Source of the DNA: Acinetobacter courvalinii
GTDB taxonomy: Bacteria > Pseudomonadota > Gammaproteobacteria > Pseudomonadales > Moraxellaceae
Reading direction: 5' to 3'
Length of the DNA stretch: 64,000 nt
NCBI RefSeq assembly: GCF_014635545.1
Contig: NZ_BMDA01000004.1
Span: forward strand, 170,515 to 234,514
Shown here: one piece after another, positions 28,766 through 38,339 of the stretch
How the letters are laid out: every line of letters starts with the position of its first letter
Numbering within the stretch: the first letter of the stretch is position 1
The notes under the pieces: generated by a model
Database searches by the model: none
What the model was told of the DNA's origin: nothing
The model's input: the letters and a program-made list of their open reading frames with translations, nothing else
Made by a program: the position numbers and the translations under genes

Positions 28766-29239
28766 ATGGGTCTTTTTGATTTTGTTAAAGGTATCGGTAA
28801 GAAAAATACAGCACCAGCAGAGCCACAAGCTGCGCCAGCAACACCAGCTGAACCATCAGCTCAAGAGATTGCAAATAAGTTATTAGGTTTGATTAAGAGT
28901 TTGGGTCTAGGGGTTGAAGGTTTGTCTGTGACCTATAATGGCAGTACAGATACCGCAACAATTAAAGGTCAGGTAAAAAGTCAGGCCGATAAAGAAAAGA
29001 TCGTATTGGCGGTCGGAAACACAGATCATGTTGCGAAAGTGGATGATCAGATGACTGTGGAAACACCAGAACCAGAAAGTAAATTCTATACCGTGAAATC
29101 AGGCGATAACCTATCGAAGATTTCAAAAGAATATTATGGCGATCCGAACCAGTACAACAAGATTTTTGAAGCGAACCGTCCGTTACTTAAAAATGCCGAT
29201 GACATTTTCCCGGGACAGGTTTTACGTATTCCACAGTAA
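28766..29239 (+). CDS. kbp: BON-LysM protein, potassium-binding Kbp (YgaU) family
   Basis: This 157-residue protein shares its layout with E. coli Kbp: MGLFDFVKGIGKK at the N-terminus, a BON domain (about 40-100), and a C-terminal LysM domain (about 104-155: YTVKSGDNLSKISKEYYGD, ending FPGQVLRIP). Kbp binds K+ in the cytoplasm of E. coli. A distinguishing feature is an Ala/Pro/Glu-rich linker (17-35) after the first segment. The ATG at 28766 has GAGG nine bases upstream. A terminator follows immediately, so it is monocistronic. Confidence 0.88.
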   Translation: MGLFDFVKGIGKKNTAPAEPQAAPATPAEPSAQEIANKLLGLIKSLGLGVEGLSVTYNGSTDTATIKGQVKSQADKEKIVLAVGNTDHVAKVDDQMTVETPEPESKFYTVKSGDNLSKISKEYYGDPNQYNKIFEANRPLLKNADDIFPGQVLRIPQ

Positions 29240-29251
29240 TCTGATGGAACT

Positions 29252-29278
29252 AAAAAAGGCGCTTGATGCGCCTTTTTT
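29252..29278. terminator. Intrinsic terminator after kbp
   Basis: GGCGC (29258-29262) and GCGCC (29268-29272) close a TTGAT loop, extended by A:T pairs, with six A on the left and six T on the right. It also lies 40 bases downstream of the convergent thiD stop. Confidence 0.9.
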
Positions 29279-29318
29279 AGTGAAAATTTTTTGAAAAAAC
29301 GACCGGTTTCTGCAGCGC

Positions 29319-30098
<780 letters not shown>

Positions 30099-30179
30099 TT
30101 AGTCTTCAATATACGGTAGTATAGGGAAGTTTCGAGAAACTCTCGACTCTGTTGTGTAAGGCTGCAAGAGATTGAACGA

Positions 30180-30854
30180 ATGACGATCAAAAATATTCTC
30201 ATCGATTTAGATGGGACGCTGACTGACCCTAAAACAGGAATTCATGGTTCAATTCGTTTTGCTTTGCAAAAGTTAGGTCAACCTTTGACTGATGACGTGG
30301 ATCTGGACTGGACCATTGGCCCACCCTTAAAAGCATCTTTGGCAAAATTACTCAATACCCAGGATGATGAACTGGCTGAGCAGGCATTACTAGCTTACCG
30401 TGAGCGGTTTTCAGTGACAGGCTTATTTGAAAATGAAGTTTATCCTTCAGTCGCAGAAACACTGCAGCAATTACAGGCGGAAGGCTATCGATTATTTCTT
30501 GCCACCGCCAAGCCCGTGGTCTTTGCCAAACAAATTTTGGCTCATTTCAAGCTGGATCAATATTTTACCGCCATCTATGGCAGTGAGCTAACCGGTGAGC
30601 GGACCAATAAAGCGGACTTGATTGCCTATATTCTTGAGCAAGAACATCTCGATGCCCAGCAATGTATCATGGTGGGGGATCGTCAATATGACATTATGGG
30701 TGCACGTGCCAACGGGATTGAAACCATTGCCGTTAATTATGGTTATGGTCGGGCAGAGGAACTGGCTCAGGCACAGCCGGTAACGCAAATTTCTCAATTT
30801 AGCCAGCTCATTGAAACGGTGGCTGAACTGAATGCAGAACGTAAGGTTTCTTAA
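30180..30854 (+). CDS. HAD-family phosphatase, phosphoglycolate phosphatase-like
   Basis: This 224-residue HAD hydrolase has the nucleophile motif DLDGTLTDP (D10 and D12 by count), a helical cap, LATAKP with the motif II threonine, a lysine in the KPVVFAKQ region, and MVGDRQYDIMGARANGI as the metal-binding motif III. Relatives are annotated as Gph or 5'-nucleotidase; the substrate cannot be decided here. It is divergent from thiD and convergent to ribB. Confidence 0.88.
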   Translation: MTIKNILIDLDGTLTDPKTGIHGSIRFALQKLGQPLTDDVDLDWTIGPPLKASLAKLLNTQDDELAEQALLAYRERFSVTGLFENEVYPSVAETLQQLQAEGYRLFLATAKPVVFAKQILAHFKLDQYFTAIYGSELTGERTNKADLIAYILEQEHLDAQQCIMVGDRQYDIMGARANGIETIAVNYGYGRAEELAQAQPVTQISQFSQLIETVAELNAERKVS

Positions 30855-30866
30855 AATCCAGGTAGT

Positions 30867-30897
30867 AAAAAAAGCCTCGAAATATCGAGGCTTTTTT
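30867..30897. terminator. Bidirectional intrinsic terminator
   Basis: GCCTCGA (30874-30880) and TCGAGGC (30885-30891) close an AATA loop, with seven A before and six T after. It serves both the HAD gene and the convergent ribB. Confidence 0.92.
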
Positions 30898-30905
30898 ATG
30901 TCTAA

Positions 30906-31565
30906 TCAGACATTATGTTTTAAGCGGTATTGCACCAGTTCTTCAATGCTGATCACGGTCAAGCCATGGGTTTGTGCATAAGCTAACACTTGAATACCTG
31001 ACGCCATTGAACCATCCGGGTTGGTCAGTTCACATAATACGCCTGATGGTTTTAAACCTGCCAAACGCGCCAGATCAATCGTACCTTCGGTATGACCACG
31101 ACGGGTCAGAACACCACCTTCACGTGCACGTAAAGGGAACACATGACCAGGACGGCTTAGATCACTCGCTACAGCCCCATCTTTGGTGGCTGCCAAAACG
31201 GTAGTGACGCGGTCTTTGGCCGATACACCTGTGGTTACACCTTGTGCTGCTTCAATGGTCACGGTAAACGCAGTTTTAAACTGGCTTGAGTTATCCACGA
31301 CCATCGGTGGAAGTTCTAAATGATCTGCCAGCGCTTCAGTCAAACATAGGCATACAATACCTGAACCATCCCGGATCATTTGTGCCATGGTTTCAACAGT
31401 CAGTGTTTCGGCTGCAATAATCAGGTCAGCTTCATTTTCACGGTCGAAGTCATCCATCACCAACACAGGTTTGCCTTGGCGGATATCTTCTAAAGCTTGT
31501 TGAATACGTTGTTCAGCAGGGGAAAGGGCTGAGAAGAAAAGTTCGGGTTGAATTAAACTAGACAT
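30906..31565 (-). CDS. ribB: 3,4-dihydroxy-2-butanone 4-phosphate synthase RibB
   Basis: RibB turns ribulose 5-phosphate into the four-carbon unit of riboflavin. The 219-residue protein (ATG at 31565) has the [12 protein letters not shown] acidic motif, [13 protein letters not shown], and the [27 protein letters not shown] signature. No GTP cyclohydrolase II domain is fused. A longer open frame to 31646 has no support and would run into the expression platform of the FMN riboswitch that precedes it. A GAGAG lies eight bases upstream of the ATG. Confidence 0.95.
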   Translation of the reverse strand: MSSLIQPELFFSALSPAEQRIQQALEDIRQGKPVLVMDDFDRENEADLIIAAETLTVETMAQMIRDGSGIVCLCLTEALADHLELPPMVVDNSSQFKTAFTVTIEAAQGVTTGVSAKDRVTTVLAATKDGAVASDLSRPGHVFPLRAREGGVLTRRGHTEGTIDLARLAGLKPSGVLCELTNPDGSMASGIQVLAYAQTHGLTVISIEELVQYRLKHNV

Positions 31566-31663
31566 AATGAAACGCTCTCGTAAATAGGATACGGTTGAAC
31601 ATTTCAGGACTGATGTAAAAAATAAGCGTACACCAAAACAACGCAAAAGCGTGTTTCAGTGGT

Positions 31664-31817
31664 TTCGTCTTCTTTCATCCGGACTATACCGTCGGCTTTG
31701 GCATCTCACCAAATCTGCGAGTATATAAAAATATATACAGGCTCGTGGGCTGGGTAGGTCATTTGATTGTGTTGCCTAACTTACCACCGGTGGGGAATTT
31801 CACCCCGCCCTGAAGCG
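31664..31817 (-). promoter_or_regulatory. FMN riboswitch (RFN element) upstream of ribB
   Basis: Read on the minus strand, the conserved RFN core segments appear in order: CAGGGCGGGGTGAAATTCCC, CACCGGTGGTAA, GGTGAGATGCCA, AAGCCGACGGTA and AGTCCGGATGAAAGAAG. A variable AU-rich arm (TATATA on both sides of a T-run) is inserted in the middle. FMN binding should repress ribB. About 100 bases lie between the aptamer and the ribB ATG for an expression platform, with no obvious T-tract terminator, so control may be at translation. Confidence 0.95.
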
Positions 31818-31827
31818 ATGTACGTCG

Positions 31828-31858
31828 ATTATAGCCAGATTTTTAAGTGAAAAGGCAA
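31828..31858 (-). promoter_or_regulatory. Probable ribB promoter
   Basis: On the minus strand TTGCCT (31858-31853) and a consensus TATAAT (31833-31828) are 19 bases apart. The predicted start at about 31821 coincides with the 5' end of the riboswitch, which supports it despite the long spacer. Confidence 0.6.
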
Positions 31859-31860
31859 CT

Positions 31861-31887
31861 TTTTATAGAATGTATCGTTCTATAAAA
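31861..31887. repeat. Perfect 10-bp inverted repeat upstream of the ribB promoter
   Basis: TTTTATAGAA (31861-31870) and TTCTATAAAA (31878-31887) flank a 7-base centre. The palindrome sits just upstream of the ribB -35 and 120 bases before the divergent gene at 32008. It may be an operator or an AT-rich UP-like element; the RNA hairpin would be weak. Confidence 0.5.
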
Positions 31888-32007
31888 ATGAAGAAAACTG
31901 CTGAGACTTGACGCTACTTTCTATCATGATCAGTGCAACTGGTAATCGATTTCAATTGAGCATAGACTGAAAAGATAAAACAACAATAATCTGGAGTAGG
32001 TTCTATC

Positions 32008-32223
32008 ATGGAAAAGACAGATAAAATCGAGCTGGAACAGCTAGCACAACAATTACATCGGCCTGTCATGAGCCTGAAGGCATTTTCTCAATTAAACCCG
32101 CAAAAGCTGGCCTGGCTCAACCAACAATTACAACATACCCTAGAACATGAAGATCAGAAAATGAATCAGAGTTTGTATCAAACTCCTTTTTTTCTACGTT
32201 GGCTGTTCCGAGATAAAGCCTAG
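32008..32223 (+). CDS. Small protein of unknown function, first gene of a pair
   Basis: This is a 71-residue, highly Gln/Leu-rich helical protein with no recognised family. A GGAGTAGG lies just upstream of the ATG, and the next gene starts 11 bases after the stop, so the two are co-transcribed. The charged N-terminal half and the FFLRWLFRDKA tail (amphipathic or membrane-touching) suggest a small partner or adaptor of the larger downstream protein. The function is unknown. Confidence 0.6.
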   Translation: MEKTDKIELEQLAQQLHRPVMSLKAFSQLNPQKLAWLNQQLQHTLEHEDQKMNQSLYQTPFFLRWLFRDKA

Positions 32224-32234
32224 GGGGCAAGCTT

Positions 32235-33425
32235 ATGACTCGACTCGCGGTACAGGCAGAGTTAATCAAATTGGCGCGTATCTTGAAGGTCACTGAAGCT
32301 GAATTAGCCTTTTTGCAGCCTTTGGCACCAGAAAATTTAAGACAATTCCGTTTTGCCATATTAGAACGATTACAAAATCAGCAGAAAAAACGCTTCCGTT
32401 ATTTGGCTGCCTGGGTAAGCTGGTTGCCGCGCTGGATCAGTGTTTTTATGGTCAAACACTGCTTAGAGCCATTTATCGTGGCACAAATTGCCGTGTATTT
32501 ATCGACAGAAAGTTCTTATCGCATCGTAAAGCATTTACCTGCCAAAACTGTAGCTGCTATCTCGGTGTATCTCGACCCACGCTTGGCAAGAGAATTGTTG
32601 GGCTATCTCACCACGCATCAGATTACGGAGATTACCCGAGTTCTACTGGAACAACGTGACTTTGTCACCATGGGGCGTTTCGTCAGTATGCTGTCCGATG
32701 CGGTATTACAAGATGTGGCGCAAGTGGTCGAGAGTGAAAGTGACTTGCTGGAAATTGCATTTTTTATTGAGTCACGCGAGCAAATTGACCATCTGGTGCA
32801 TGTCTTACCGAAACAGCGGATCGAGAAAGCGTTATTGATTATTGGTGATCCGGCACAGCGTCTCATCTGGCCAAAAGTTTTGGCCTTGATGAGTTACATC
32901 AGTTATGGGTTGAAGCAGGAGCTGGGTGATCTGGCGGTTCTGCAAGGCGAGCCTGTAATCAATGCCATTATTCAGGCTGCGCAAGAAGATCAGTTGTGGG
33001 AAGATATGCTACCGGTGGTGGCTTGCCTGTCAGCACAAGCCCAGCATTTTGTTGCTAATTTGCCGGCCTTAAGACGGGTCGAGATTATCCAGAGTATTGT
33101 TGAGGCGGCTGACCGTTGTGATTTATGGACGGATATGCTGGTGATTGTCAATTATATGCAAGATGAGGCCAGAGACGTGGTCGCGCGCGCAATTGCACAA
33201 ATTGATGAGCAGGTCCTGCACCATATTGCCTATGCTTCGTTGTTGCGTTCCCAGTGGGAAGTGACATTTGACATCATGCGACGCATGCCTGTCGCAAAGC
33301 AGCAGGAGTGCCATCGAATCCTTGATGGCTATATGCAGCAGTTAGATCCTGAGACCTATCAATATTTAGATACATTGCTGGAGCGTTACCAGATTCAGTC
33401 CGCTATGACCGGATCGGGAAGCTAA
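32235..33425 (+). CDS. Helical-repeat protein of unknown function
   Basis: I do not recognise this 396-residue protein. There is no signal peptide. After residue about 75 it consists of consecutive helical pairs with phrases such as AQIAVYLSTESSYRIVKHLP and DAVLQDVAQVVESESDLLEI, which recall MgtE-N or FliG-like armadillo-type repeats; each unit counts some 35-40 residues. One moderately hydrophobic basic stretch (YLAAWVSWLPRWISVFMVK, about 55-73) could touch the membrane. Its only neighbour in the transcription unit is the 71-residue protein upstream. A scaffold role is a guess. Confidence 0.65.
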   Translation: MTRLAVQAELIKLARILKVTEAELAFLQPLAPENLRQFRFAILERLQNQQKKRFRYLAAWVSWLPRWISVFMVKHCLEPFIVAQIAVYLSTESSYRIVKHLPAKTVAAISVYLDPRLARELLGYLTTHQITEITRVLLEQRDFVTMGRFVSMLSDAVLQDVAQVVESESDLLEIAFFIESREQIDHLVHVLPKQRIEKALLIIGDPAQRLIWPKVLALMSYISYGLKQELGDLAVLQGEPVINAIIQAAQEDQLWEDMLPVVACLSAQAQHFVANLPALRRVEIIQSIVEAADRCDLWTDMLVIVNYMQDEARDVVARAIAQIDEQVLHHIAYASLLRSQWEVTFDIMRRMPVAKQQECHRILDGYMQQLDPETYQYLDTLLERYQIQSAMTGSGS

Positions 33426-33427
33426 AT

Positions 33428-35227
33428 TCAAGATGAGGGAAGTGTATCCCGAATAGGCAATAGCATTTCGAGCGCATGTTCATATCCGCGTTCGACCAGT
33501 TCATCCAGCTTATGCCAGTCAAACATGCCAATTCCCTCAATCGGCATACGAATGTGTAAATTCGCCCGTTCAATCGCTGCACTTTGAATCATGGTATCGC
33601 TGGCAAGGGTCGCAGTACGCATCAGGATCTCAGCCAGTCGTGGTGCGTGTAACAGCTTATCTTTAATAATTTTATTCCAGTTGAGCAGGGCACTCTAATC
33701 GGGTTCTTCCAGTCCGATACCGGGAACGCGAATATCATCATGCAAGCTGACATTGCTGGCAATAATGGTGCCTCTTTCCAGATTTTGCATGACATCGGTG
33801 GACAGGTTATTGATCACACCGCCATCGCAGAGCAGATTTTCATGCCAGGCCACAGGGGGTGCAACGCCTGGCACACTCATACTGGTGCCAACCCAGGTGG
33901 CAAGTTCCCCCTGATCATGAATGACCGCCTGTCCGGTGGTCAGATTGGTGGAGATGCAGTAATAGGTCTGTCTGAGTTCTTCAATCCGCCGTTGCCCAAA
34001 GATGGCATGCAGGCGGCTATGGAAACGTTGTCCCCGAATCAGGGAAACCCGAGGCATGGTGTAATCATTCAGATAGTTACGTGCCACAAAAGTCTCATAG
34101 GCGATATGGGTCATTTCGACACTATCAAAACCACATGCCACCAGCGCCGCAACAAATGCCCCCATACTGGTTCCACCGACAATATCAATCGGGATATGTA
34201 GCTGTTCCAGGGCACGAATCAAACCGATATGCGCGAATCCACGAGCACCGCCGCCACCCAGCACCAACCCAACCCCCTGACTGGAAATCTGTCGTGCTAC
34301 CGCACAGATATCATTTTGCGCCCAGGGGTGGACAAAATAGTGGGCGCGGGCATGATAAAGCTGCTTCCATAATAGGGTGTGGGGAGAAGGATCACCTTCG
34401 GAACGCAGCAAAACCAGTTCGATCGGGCTTTGCCAGTCATGTTGACTGAGCACATACGAGAGTGGGGTTCGAGTCGGGGTTTGATTGGCTTCTGCCAGAA
34501 TCAGAATTCGGTCCGCCTGATGTAAACAGCGTTTTGACCATTCATCTTCACTATTATCGGCAGCATACAGGACATAGCAATGTTTTTCTTCCAAGCTGGC
34601 AAGCCACTGCCTGAGCTGTAAATCTGCAGGGCTATAATCCAATGGGGTTTGACTAAAACCAGACCCAAACAGGGCATCGACATGGGCTGCTGACACCAAG
34701 CGAACATGCGGCCAGCGCTGTAAATGTTCAGTCAGTTTTTCTGCCAAATGGGTGGCAGGGATATGGGCCGAGACAGGAATAACAGAGAGCGTTCGGCTAC
34801 TGCCCATGGCATGACTATGCTGCTGTTCGGATTGCGAGCGATGAATGATCAGCCGGGATAAAGCGAACAGGACTTTAGGATGCTGATGGATGAAATCCAA
34901 AAATTGTTGCTGTGGAATACCAATCAGTGCAGTGTCCCGAACTGCATTCACCGTACAATGATGTGGCTGATTGGAAATCACACCGGTTTCGCCAACCAGT
35001 TCATGACGGCCATAGTAAGTCAATACTCCCGTTGTGGTGGTGAGCTTGACCCGCCCATAAATCACAATATAAACATGATCGGCAATATCATGGGCACAGT
35101 ACAGAGTTTGTCCGGTTTGTAGATGACGAATATGGCAAGCGGGAATCAAGCTCTCAAGTGTCGAACCATCCAATTCAGCAAAAAGGCTGACTTTGCTGAG
35201 AATATTAAGCATATCCATATTGATCAA
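33428..35227 (-). pseudogene. cNMP-binding patatin-like phospholipase, interrupted by one in-frame amber codon
   Basis: The reading frame from ATG 35227 encodes an NTE-like protein: a cyclic-nucleotide-binding domain (about 5-125), a middle region, and a patatin domain with GGGGARG, the nucleophile GTSMG (S354) and the DGG aspartate (D468). It stops at a TAG at 33697-33695 after 510 residues. The same frame continues without any shift for another 88 codons (SALLNW... MRTATLASD... IGMFDWHKLDELV) to a TGA at 33428, and that tail is the normal C-terminus of this family. So one C-to-T type change (CAG to TAG is the simplest) split the gene. The truncated product keeps both catalytic residues and might still work. 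Confidence 0.85.
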
Positions 35228-35356
35228 ATTATCGTTATTGTCTGTTTATTAAACAAAGCCTGGCGATGTTTTTCAAGTCTGTTTGCGTAAAATCAGGCTT
35301 GAGCTGAAGTAGGACAGCTTTTATGCGAATAGGGGAGGACGGTTTGGGGTGCCAAT

Positions 35357-35399
35357 AAAAAAAGCCATGAGCAGCTTGATTCGCGGCTCATGGCTTTTT
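35357..35399. terminator. Intrinsic terminator after panD
   Basis: A 9-bp stem GCCATGAGC (35364-35372) with GCTCATGGC (35386-35394) has seven A on the left and five T on the right, and a 13-base loop. It lies just downstream of panD on the minus strand. Confidence 0.88.
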
Positions 35400-35415
35400 A
35401 GGAATCTTTTATGCT

Positions 35416-35796
35416 TTATGCAATTTGTACCGGAATACAGTTTGCGGTGTGATTCACGGTATTGTCCGGGTTTGCATATACCAGACGTGGTTTGTGAAGA
35501 TTGGCTTCAACTTCAGTAAAATCACCAAAAGTTGCGATAATCACTAGATCACCCACATCAGCTTGATGGGCTGCGCCACCATTGACCGAGATAATGCCTG
35601 AGTCGTCTTCACCACGGATTGCATAAGTGGTGAAACGTTTGCCATTCGTAACGTTCCATACGTGGATTTCTTCGTATTCACGAATTCCTGCCAAGTCCAT
35701 TAATACGCCATCAATTGCACAAGAACCTTCATAATGAAGCTCTGCATGCGTCACAACTGCACGGTGAATTTTACATTTTAATAAACGAGATAGCAT
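35416..35796 (-). CDS. panD: Aspartate 1-decarboxylase PanD
   Basis: PanD makes beta-alanine for pantothenate and CoA. The 126-residue proenzyme has the self-cleavage site G24-S25 ([10 protein letters not shown]), which yields the pyruvoyl cofactor, and the catalytic K9 and Y58-type region. An AGGAG precedes the ATG. It is monocistronic, with a strong terminator. CoaD, a later step of CoA synthesis, is encoded at 49368 in the same window. Confidence 0.96.
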   Translation of the reverse strand: MLSRLLKCKIHRAVVTHAELHYEGSCAIDGVLMDLAGIREYEEIHVWNVTNGKRFTTYAIRGEDDSGIISVNGGAAHQADVGDLVIIATFGDFTEVEANLHKPRLVYANPDNTVNHTANCIPVQIA

Positions 35797-35935
35797 GGCT
35801 AGCGTCTCCTGAGTAAGACCTAAGATGATTATCTTATGGTTGACTTGTCACGTTTTCCGCGGGCTAGGGGCGGTTTGATGCGCATTTTGCGCCTAAAAAT
35901 GCAATATGGCAAGCGTGATTGATCAACAATTCAGT

Positions 35936-36517
35936 TTAAGCGGGTTTATAAGCATTAATTTGATTCATTGCCTGTGATACTTGTCCGTCAACCAGCATTT
36001 TCACTTTTGATAAGGCATGATCAATGGCTGCATCCATTAGAGCTTGTTCACTACTAGGCGCTTTGCCGAGCACATGACCAGAAACACGTTCTTTGGAACC
36101 TGGATGTCCAATGCCAATGCGTAAGCGATGGAAATTTGCACCGATATGCGGAACGATATCACGAAGACCATTATGTCCGCCGTGTCCGCCACCTGTTTTT
36201 AAACGGATGATGCCAGGGTCCATATCCAGTTCATCATGGGCAATTAAAATTGCTTCTGGTGCAACCTGATAAAATTTGGCAAAAGGGACAACACTTTGAC
36301 CAGAACGGTTCATAAAAGTGGTGGGAAGTAATAGACGTACGTCGCGACCTTCAATTTGACCACGACCGCTGTATCCATGAAATTTAGGATCAGCTTTTAG
36401 GGAAATGCCATAACGGTCTGCAAGCTGTTCAACGAACCAGAAGCCTGCATTATGGCGGGTTTGGGCATATTCCTTTCCAGGGTTGCCCAAACCGACAATT
36501 AGCGAAATATTTGACAC
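35936..36517 (-). CDS. pth: Peptidyl-tRNA hydrolase
   Basis: Pth recycles peptidyl-tRNA that drops off ribosomes. The 193-residue protein starts at GTG 36517 with an AAGG upstream. The catalytic histidine lies in NPGKEYAQTRHNAGFWFV, and FMNRSG and GGHGGHNGLRDI are intact. It follows rplY by 19 bases in the conserved prs-rplY-pth order. Confidence 0.96.
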   Translation of the reverse strand: MSNISLIVGLGNPGKEYAQTRHNAGFWFVEQLADRYGISLKADPKFHGYSGRGQIEGRDVRLLLPTTFMNRSGQSVVPFAKFYQVAPEAILIAHDELDMDPGIIRLKTGGGHGGHNGLRDIVPHIGANFHRLRIGIGHPGSKERVSGHVLGKAPSSEQALMDAAIDHALSKVKMLVDGQVSQAMNQINAYKPA

Positions 36518-36536
36518 TAATTTACGCCTTTAACAC

Positions 36537-36833
36537 TTATGCGCGTTTGAAGTCAGCGTGCATAGGTGTGTTTTTCGCTGGGTGACGTTGTAACGCTTGG
36601 ATTTTAACGTTTTCAACTTTGTCACCGATTTTGATTTCGATCACTTCTTCGAAGAAAGCATTGTTTTCTAAAGCTTTAACGATTTCGCGAAGCTCTAAAG
36701 TGATTGCTACAGGCTCAGCGCTACCACCGTAGATGATTGCTGGAATTTGTGAAGCGTGACGAAGGCGGCGGCTCGAACCTTTCCCTTGTTGTGCGACTTC
36801 ACGTGCTTGAGCGTTTAATACGAAGTTTGCCAT
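36537..36833 (-). CDS. rplY: 50S ribosomal protein L25
   Basis: This 98-residue 5S-rRNA-binding protein corresponds to the short E. coli-type L25, without the C-terminal TL5/Ctc extension. Two ATGs lie six bases apart; the inner one (36833) is seven bases from GAGGA, while 36839 is one base away, so I use 36833. Two tandem hairpins precede it. It is transcribed with pth. Confidence 0.95.
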   Translation of the reverse strand: MANFVLNAQAREVAQQGKGSSRRLRHASQIPAIIYGGSAEPVAITLELREIVKALENNAFFEEVIEIKIGDKVENVKIQALQRHPAKNTPMHADFKRA

Positions 36834-36860
36834 GGGCATATCCTCAATGGAGTTTAATGA

Positions 36861-36912
36861 ACTAAACTTGCGACCAGTTTAGTGATAGAAAAACCCTAGC
36901 GAGCTAGGGTTT
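36861..36912 (-). terminator. Tandem hairpins between prs and rplY
   Basis: On the minus strand the first hairpin met after prs pairs 36903-36912 with 36891-36900 (10 bp, two-base loop) and is followed by a short T-run, so it may terminate or attenuate prs transcripts. A second hairpin (ACTAAACT at 36861-36868 with AGTTTAGT at 36876-36883) lies just before the rplY ribosome-binding site and could affect L25 expression. Confidence 0.65.
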
Positions 36913-36931
36913 AAGAAAAAAAGCTGGGCTA

Positions 36932-37885
36932 TTATAGATAACTATCGAACATTGCGCTAATAGATTCTTCGTTGTTAATACGACGAATTGTTTCAGCAAC
37001 CATGCTCGCAACCGAAACCTGGCGAATTTTGCCGAGGCTCAAGGCTTCATCTGAAAGTGGAATGGTGTCTGTAACAACCAGTTCATCAATCACAGAATTA
37101 CGAAGGTTATCAATGGCTTTGCCAGATAAAACAGGGTGGGTTGCATAAGCAACAACACGACGAGCACCAAATTGTTTTAGTGCATCGGCAGCTTTGCAAA
37201 GCGTACCTGCTGTATCGACCATATCATCAACGATGACACAGTCACGATCTTTTACATCACCAATCAAATGCATCACTTGTGATTCATTTGCTTTTTGGCG
37301 ACGTTTATCAATGATGGCTAAATCGATATCACCCATTTGCTTGGCAACAGCACGGGCACGAACAACACCACCAACGTCAGGTGAAACCACAACGAGGTTA
37401 TGATGTTGTTGTTGACGTAAGTCAGCCAGTAGCGCTGGCGTACCGTAAATGTTGTCAACCGGGATATCAAAGAAGCCTTGAATTTGGTCTGCGTGTAAGT
37501 CAATCATGACTACACGGTCAATACCTACAGTTGTTAGCATGTCTGCAACAACTTTGGCAGTAATCGGTACACGTGCAGAACGTGGACGACGATCCTGACG
37601 GGCATAACCGAAGTAAGGAATGACGGCAGTGATACGACCAGCACTTGCGCGACGCAAAGCATCCGCCATCACCAAGATTTCCATCAGGTTATCATTGGTT
37701 GGGGCACAAGTAGATTGGACGATAAAAACGTCTTTACCACGAACATTTTCAGTAATTTCAACTGAAATTTCCCCATCAGAGAACTTGCTTACAGAAGCAG
37801 CACCGAGTGGGATATGTAAATGGCTTACGACTTTTTGGGCGAACTGTGGATGAGCACTTCCACTAAAAACGACAAGATTGGGCAT
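36932..37885 (-). CDS. prs: Ribose-phosphate pyrophosphokinase
   Basis: Prs makes PRPP from ribose 5-phosphate and ATP for nucleotide, histidine and NAD synthesis. The 317-residue protein has the FSDGE, RQDRR and [13 protein letters not shown] motifs and the PRPP loop [13 protein letters not shown]. It is downstream of the tRNA-Gln cluster and upstream of rplY-pth, the order also known from Pseudomonas. Confidence 0.97.
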   Translation of the reverse strand: MPNLVVFSGSAHPQFAQKVVSHLHIPLGAASVSKFSDGEISVEITENVRGKDVFIVQSTCAPTNDNLMEILVMADALRRASAGRITAVIPYFGYARQDRRPRSARVPITAKVVADMLTTVGIDRVVMIDLHADQIQGFFDIPVDNIYGTPALLADLRQQQHHNLVVVSPDVGGVVRARAVAKQMGDIDLAIIDKRRQKANESQVMHLIGDVKDRDCVIVDDMVDTAGTLCKAADALKQFGARRVVAYATHPVLSGKAIDNLRNSVIDELVVTDTIPLSDEALSLGKIRQVSVASMVAETIRRINNEESISAMFDSYL

Positions 37886-37908
37886 GAAGCACCTGAGCGA
37901 GGGTTAAG

Positions 37909-37955
37909 CGAAGCTATGCTTCGACCGAGCGCAAGGGAAAAATTTTAATTTTTCC
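37909..37955 (-). other. Two hairpins in the prs leader
   Basis: CGAAGC (37909-37914) pairs with GCTTCG (37918-37923). Further from the gene, a perfect 9-bp palindrome GGAAAAATT/AATTTTTCC occupies 37936-37955. On the minus strand they lie between the last tRNA-Gln and prs; the AT-rich one, with its T-run, could end the tRNA transcript or release it for processing. Confidence 0.5.
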
Positions 37956-37984
37956 AACGGGTAATTTGGAAACAATCTATTATA

Positions 37985-38059
37985 TGGCAGGGGCGGCTGG
38001 ATTCGAACCAACGGATGCCGAGATCAAAACCCGGTGCCTTACCACTTGGCGACGCCCCT
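37985..38059 (-). tRNA. tRNA-Gln(TTG), copy 4 in transcription order
   Basis: These 75 bases end in an encoded CCA. The acceptor AGGGGCG pairs with CGCCCCT, the T-arm GGTTCGAATCC is standard, and the anticodon loop TTTTGAT gives TTG. It is identical to the other three copies. Confidence 0.96.
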
Positions 38060-38144
38060 AATGCGGCAGAACTTTAATCGTTTTATAGGACAATGTCAAT
38101 ATATTTGAGCAAATATCGATACAAAACAAGTCTGTCTAAAGATA

Positions 38145-38219
38145 TGGCAGGGGCGGCTGGATTCGAACCAACGGATGCCGAGATCAAAACCCGGTGCCTT
38201 ACCACTTGGCGACGCCCCT
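38145..38219 (-). tRNA. tRNA-Gln(TTG), copy 3 in transcription order
   Basis: The sequence is identical to the neighbouring tRNA-Gln genes, 75 bases with encoded CCA and anticodon TTG. The 85-base spacer to the next copy is unrelated to the other spacers. Confidence 0.96.
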
Positions 38220-38237
38220 AAATTCGATGATATGTAA

Positions 38238-38312
38238 TGGCAGGGGCGGCTGGATTCGAACCAACGGATGCCGAGATCAAAACCCGGTGCCTTACCACTT
38301 GGCGACGCCCCT
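38238..38312 (-). tRNA. tRNA-Gln(TTG), copy 2 in transcription order
   Basis: This is an identical 75-base tRNA-Gln with encoded CCA and anticodon TTG. Spacers to its neighbours are only 18 and 27 bases, so the copies must be cut from a common precursor. Confidence 0.96.
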
Positions 38313-38339
38313 ATTACATATACATCTACAGGTGAAAAT

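Noticed and set aside
33428-33622. A separate 64-residue protein
   Set aside because: It lies in the same frame as the patatin-like gene upstream and matches the normal C-terminus of that family, so it is the tail of the split gene.
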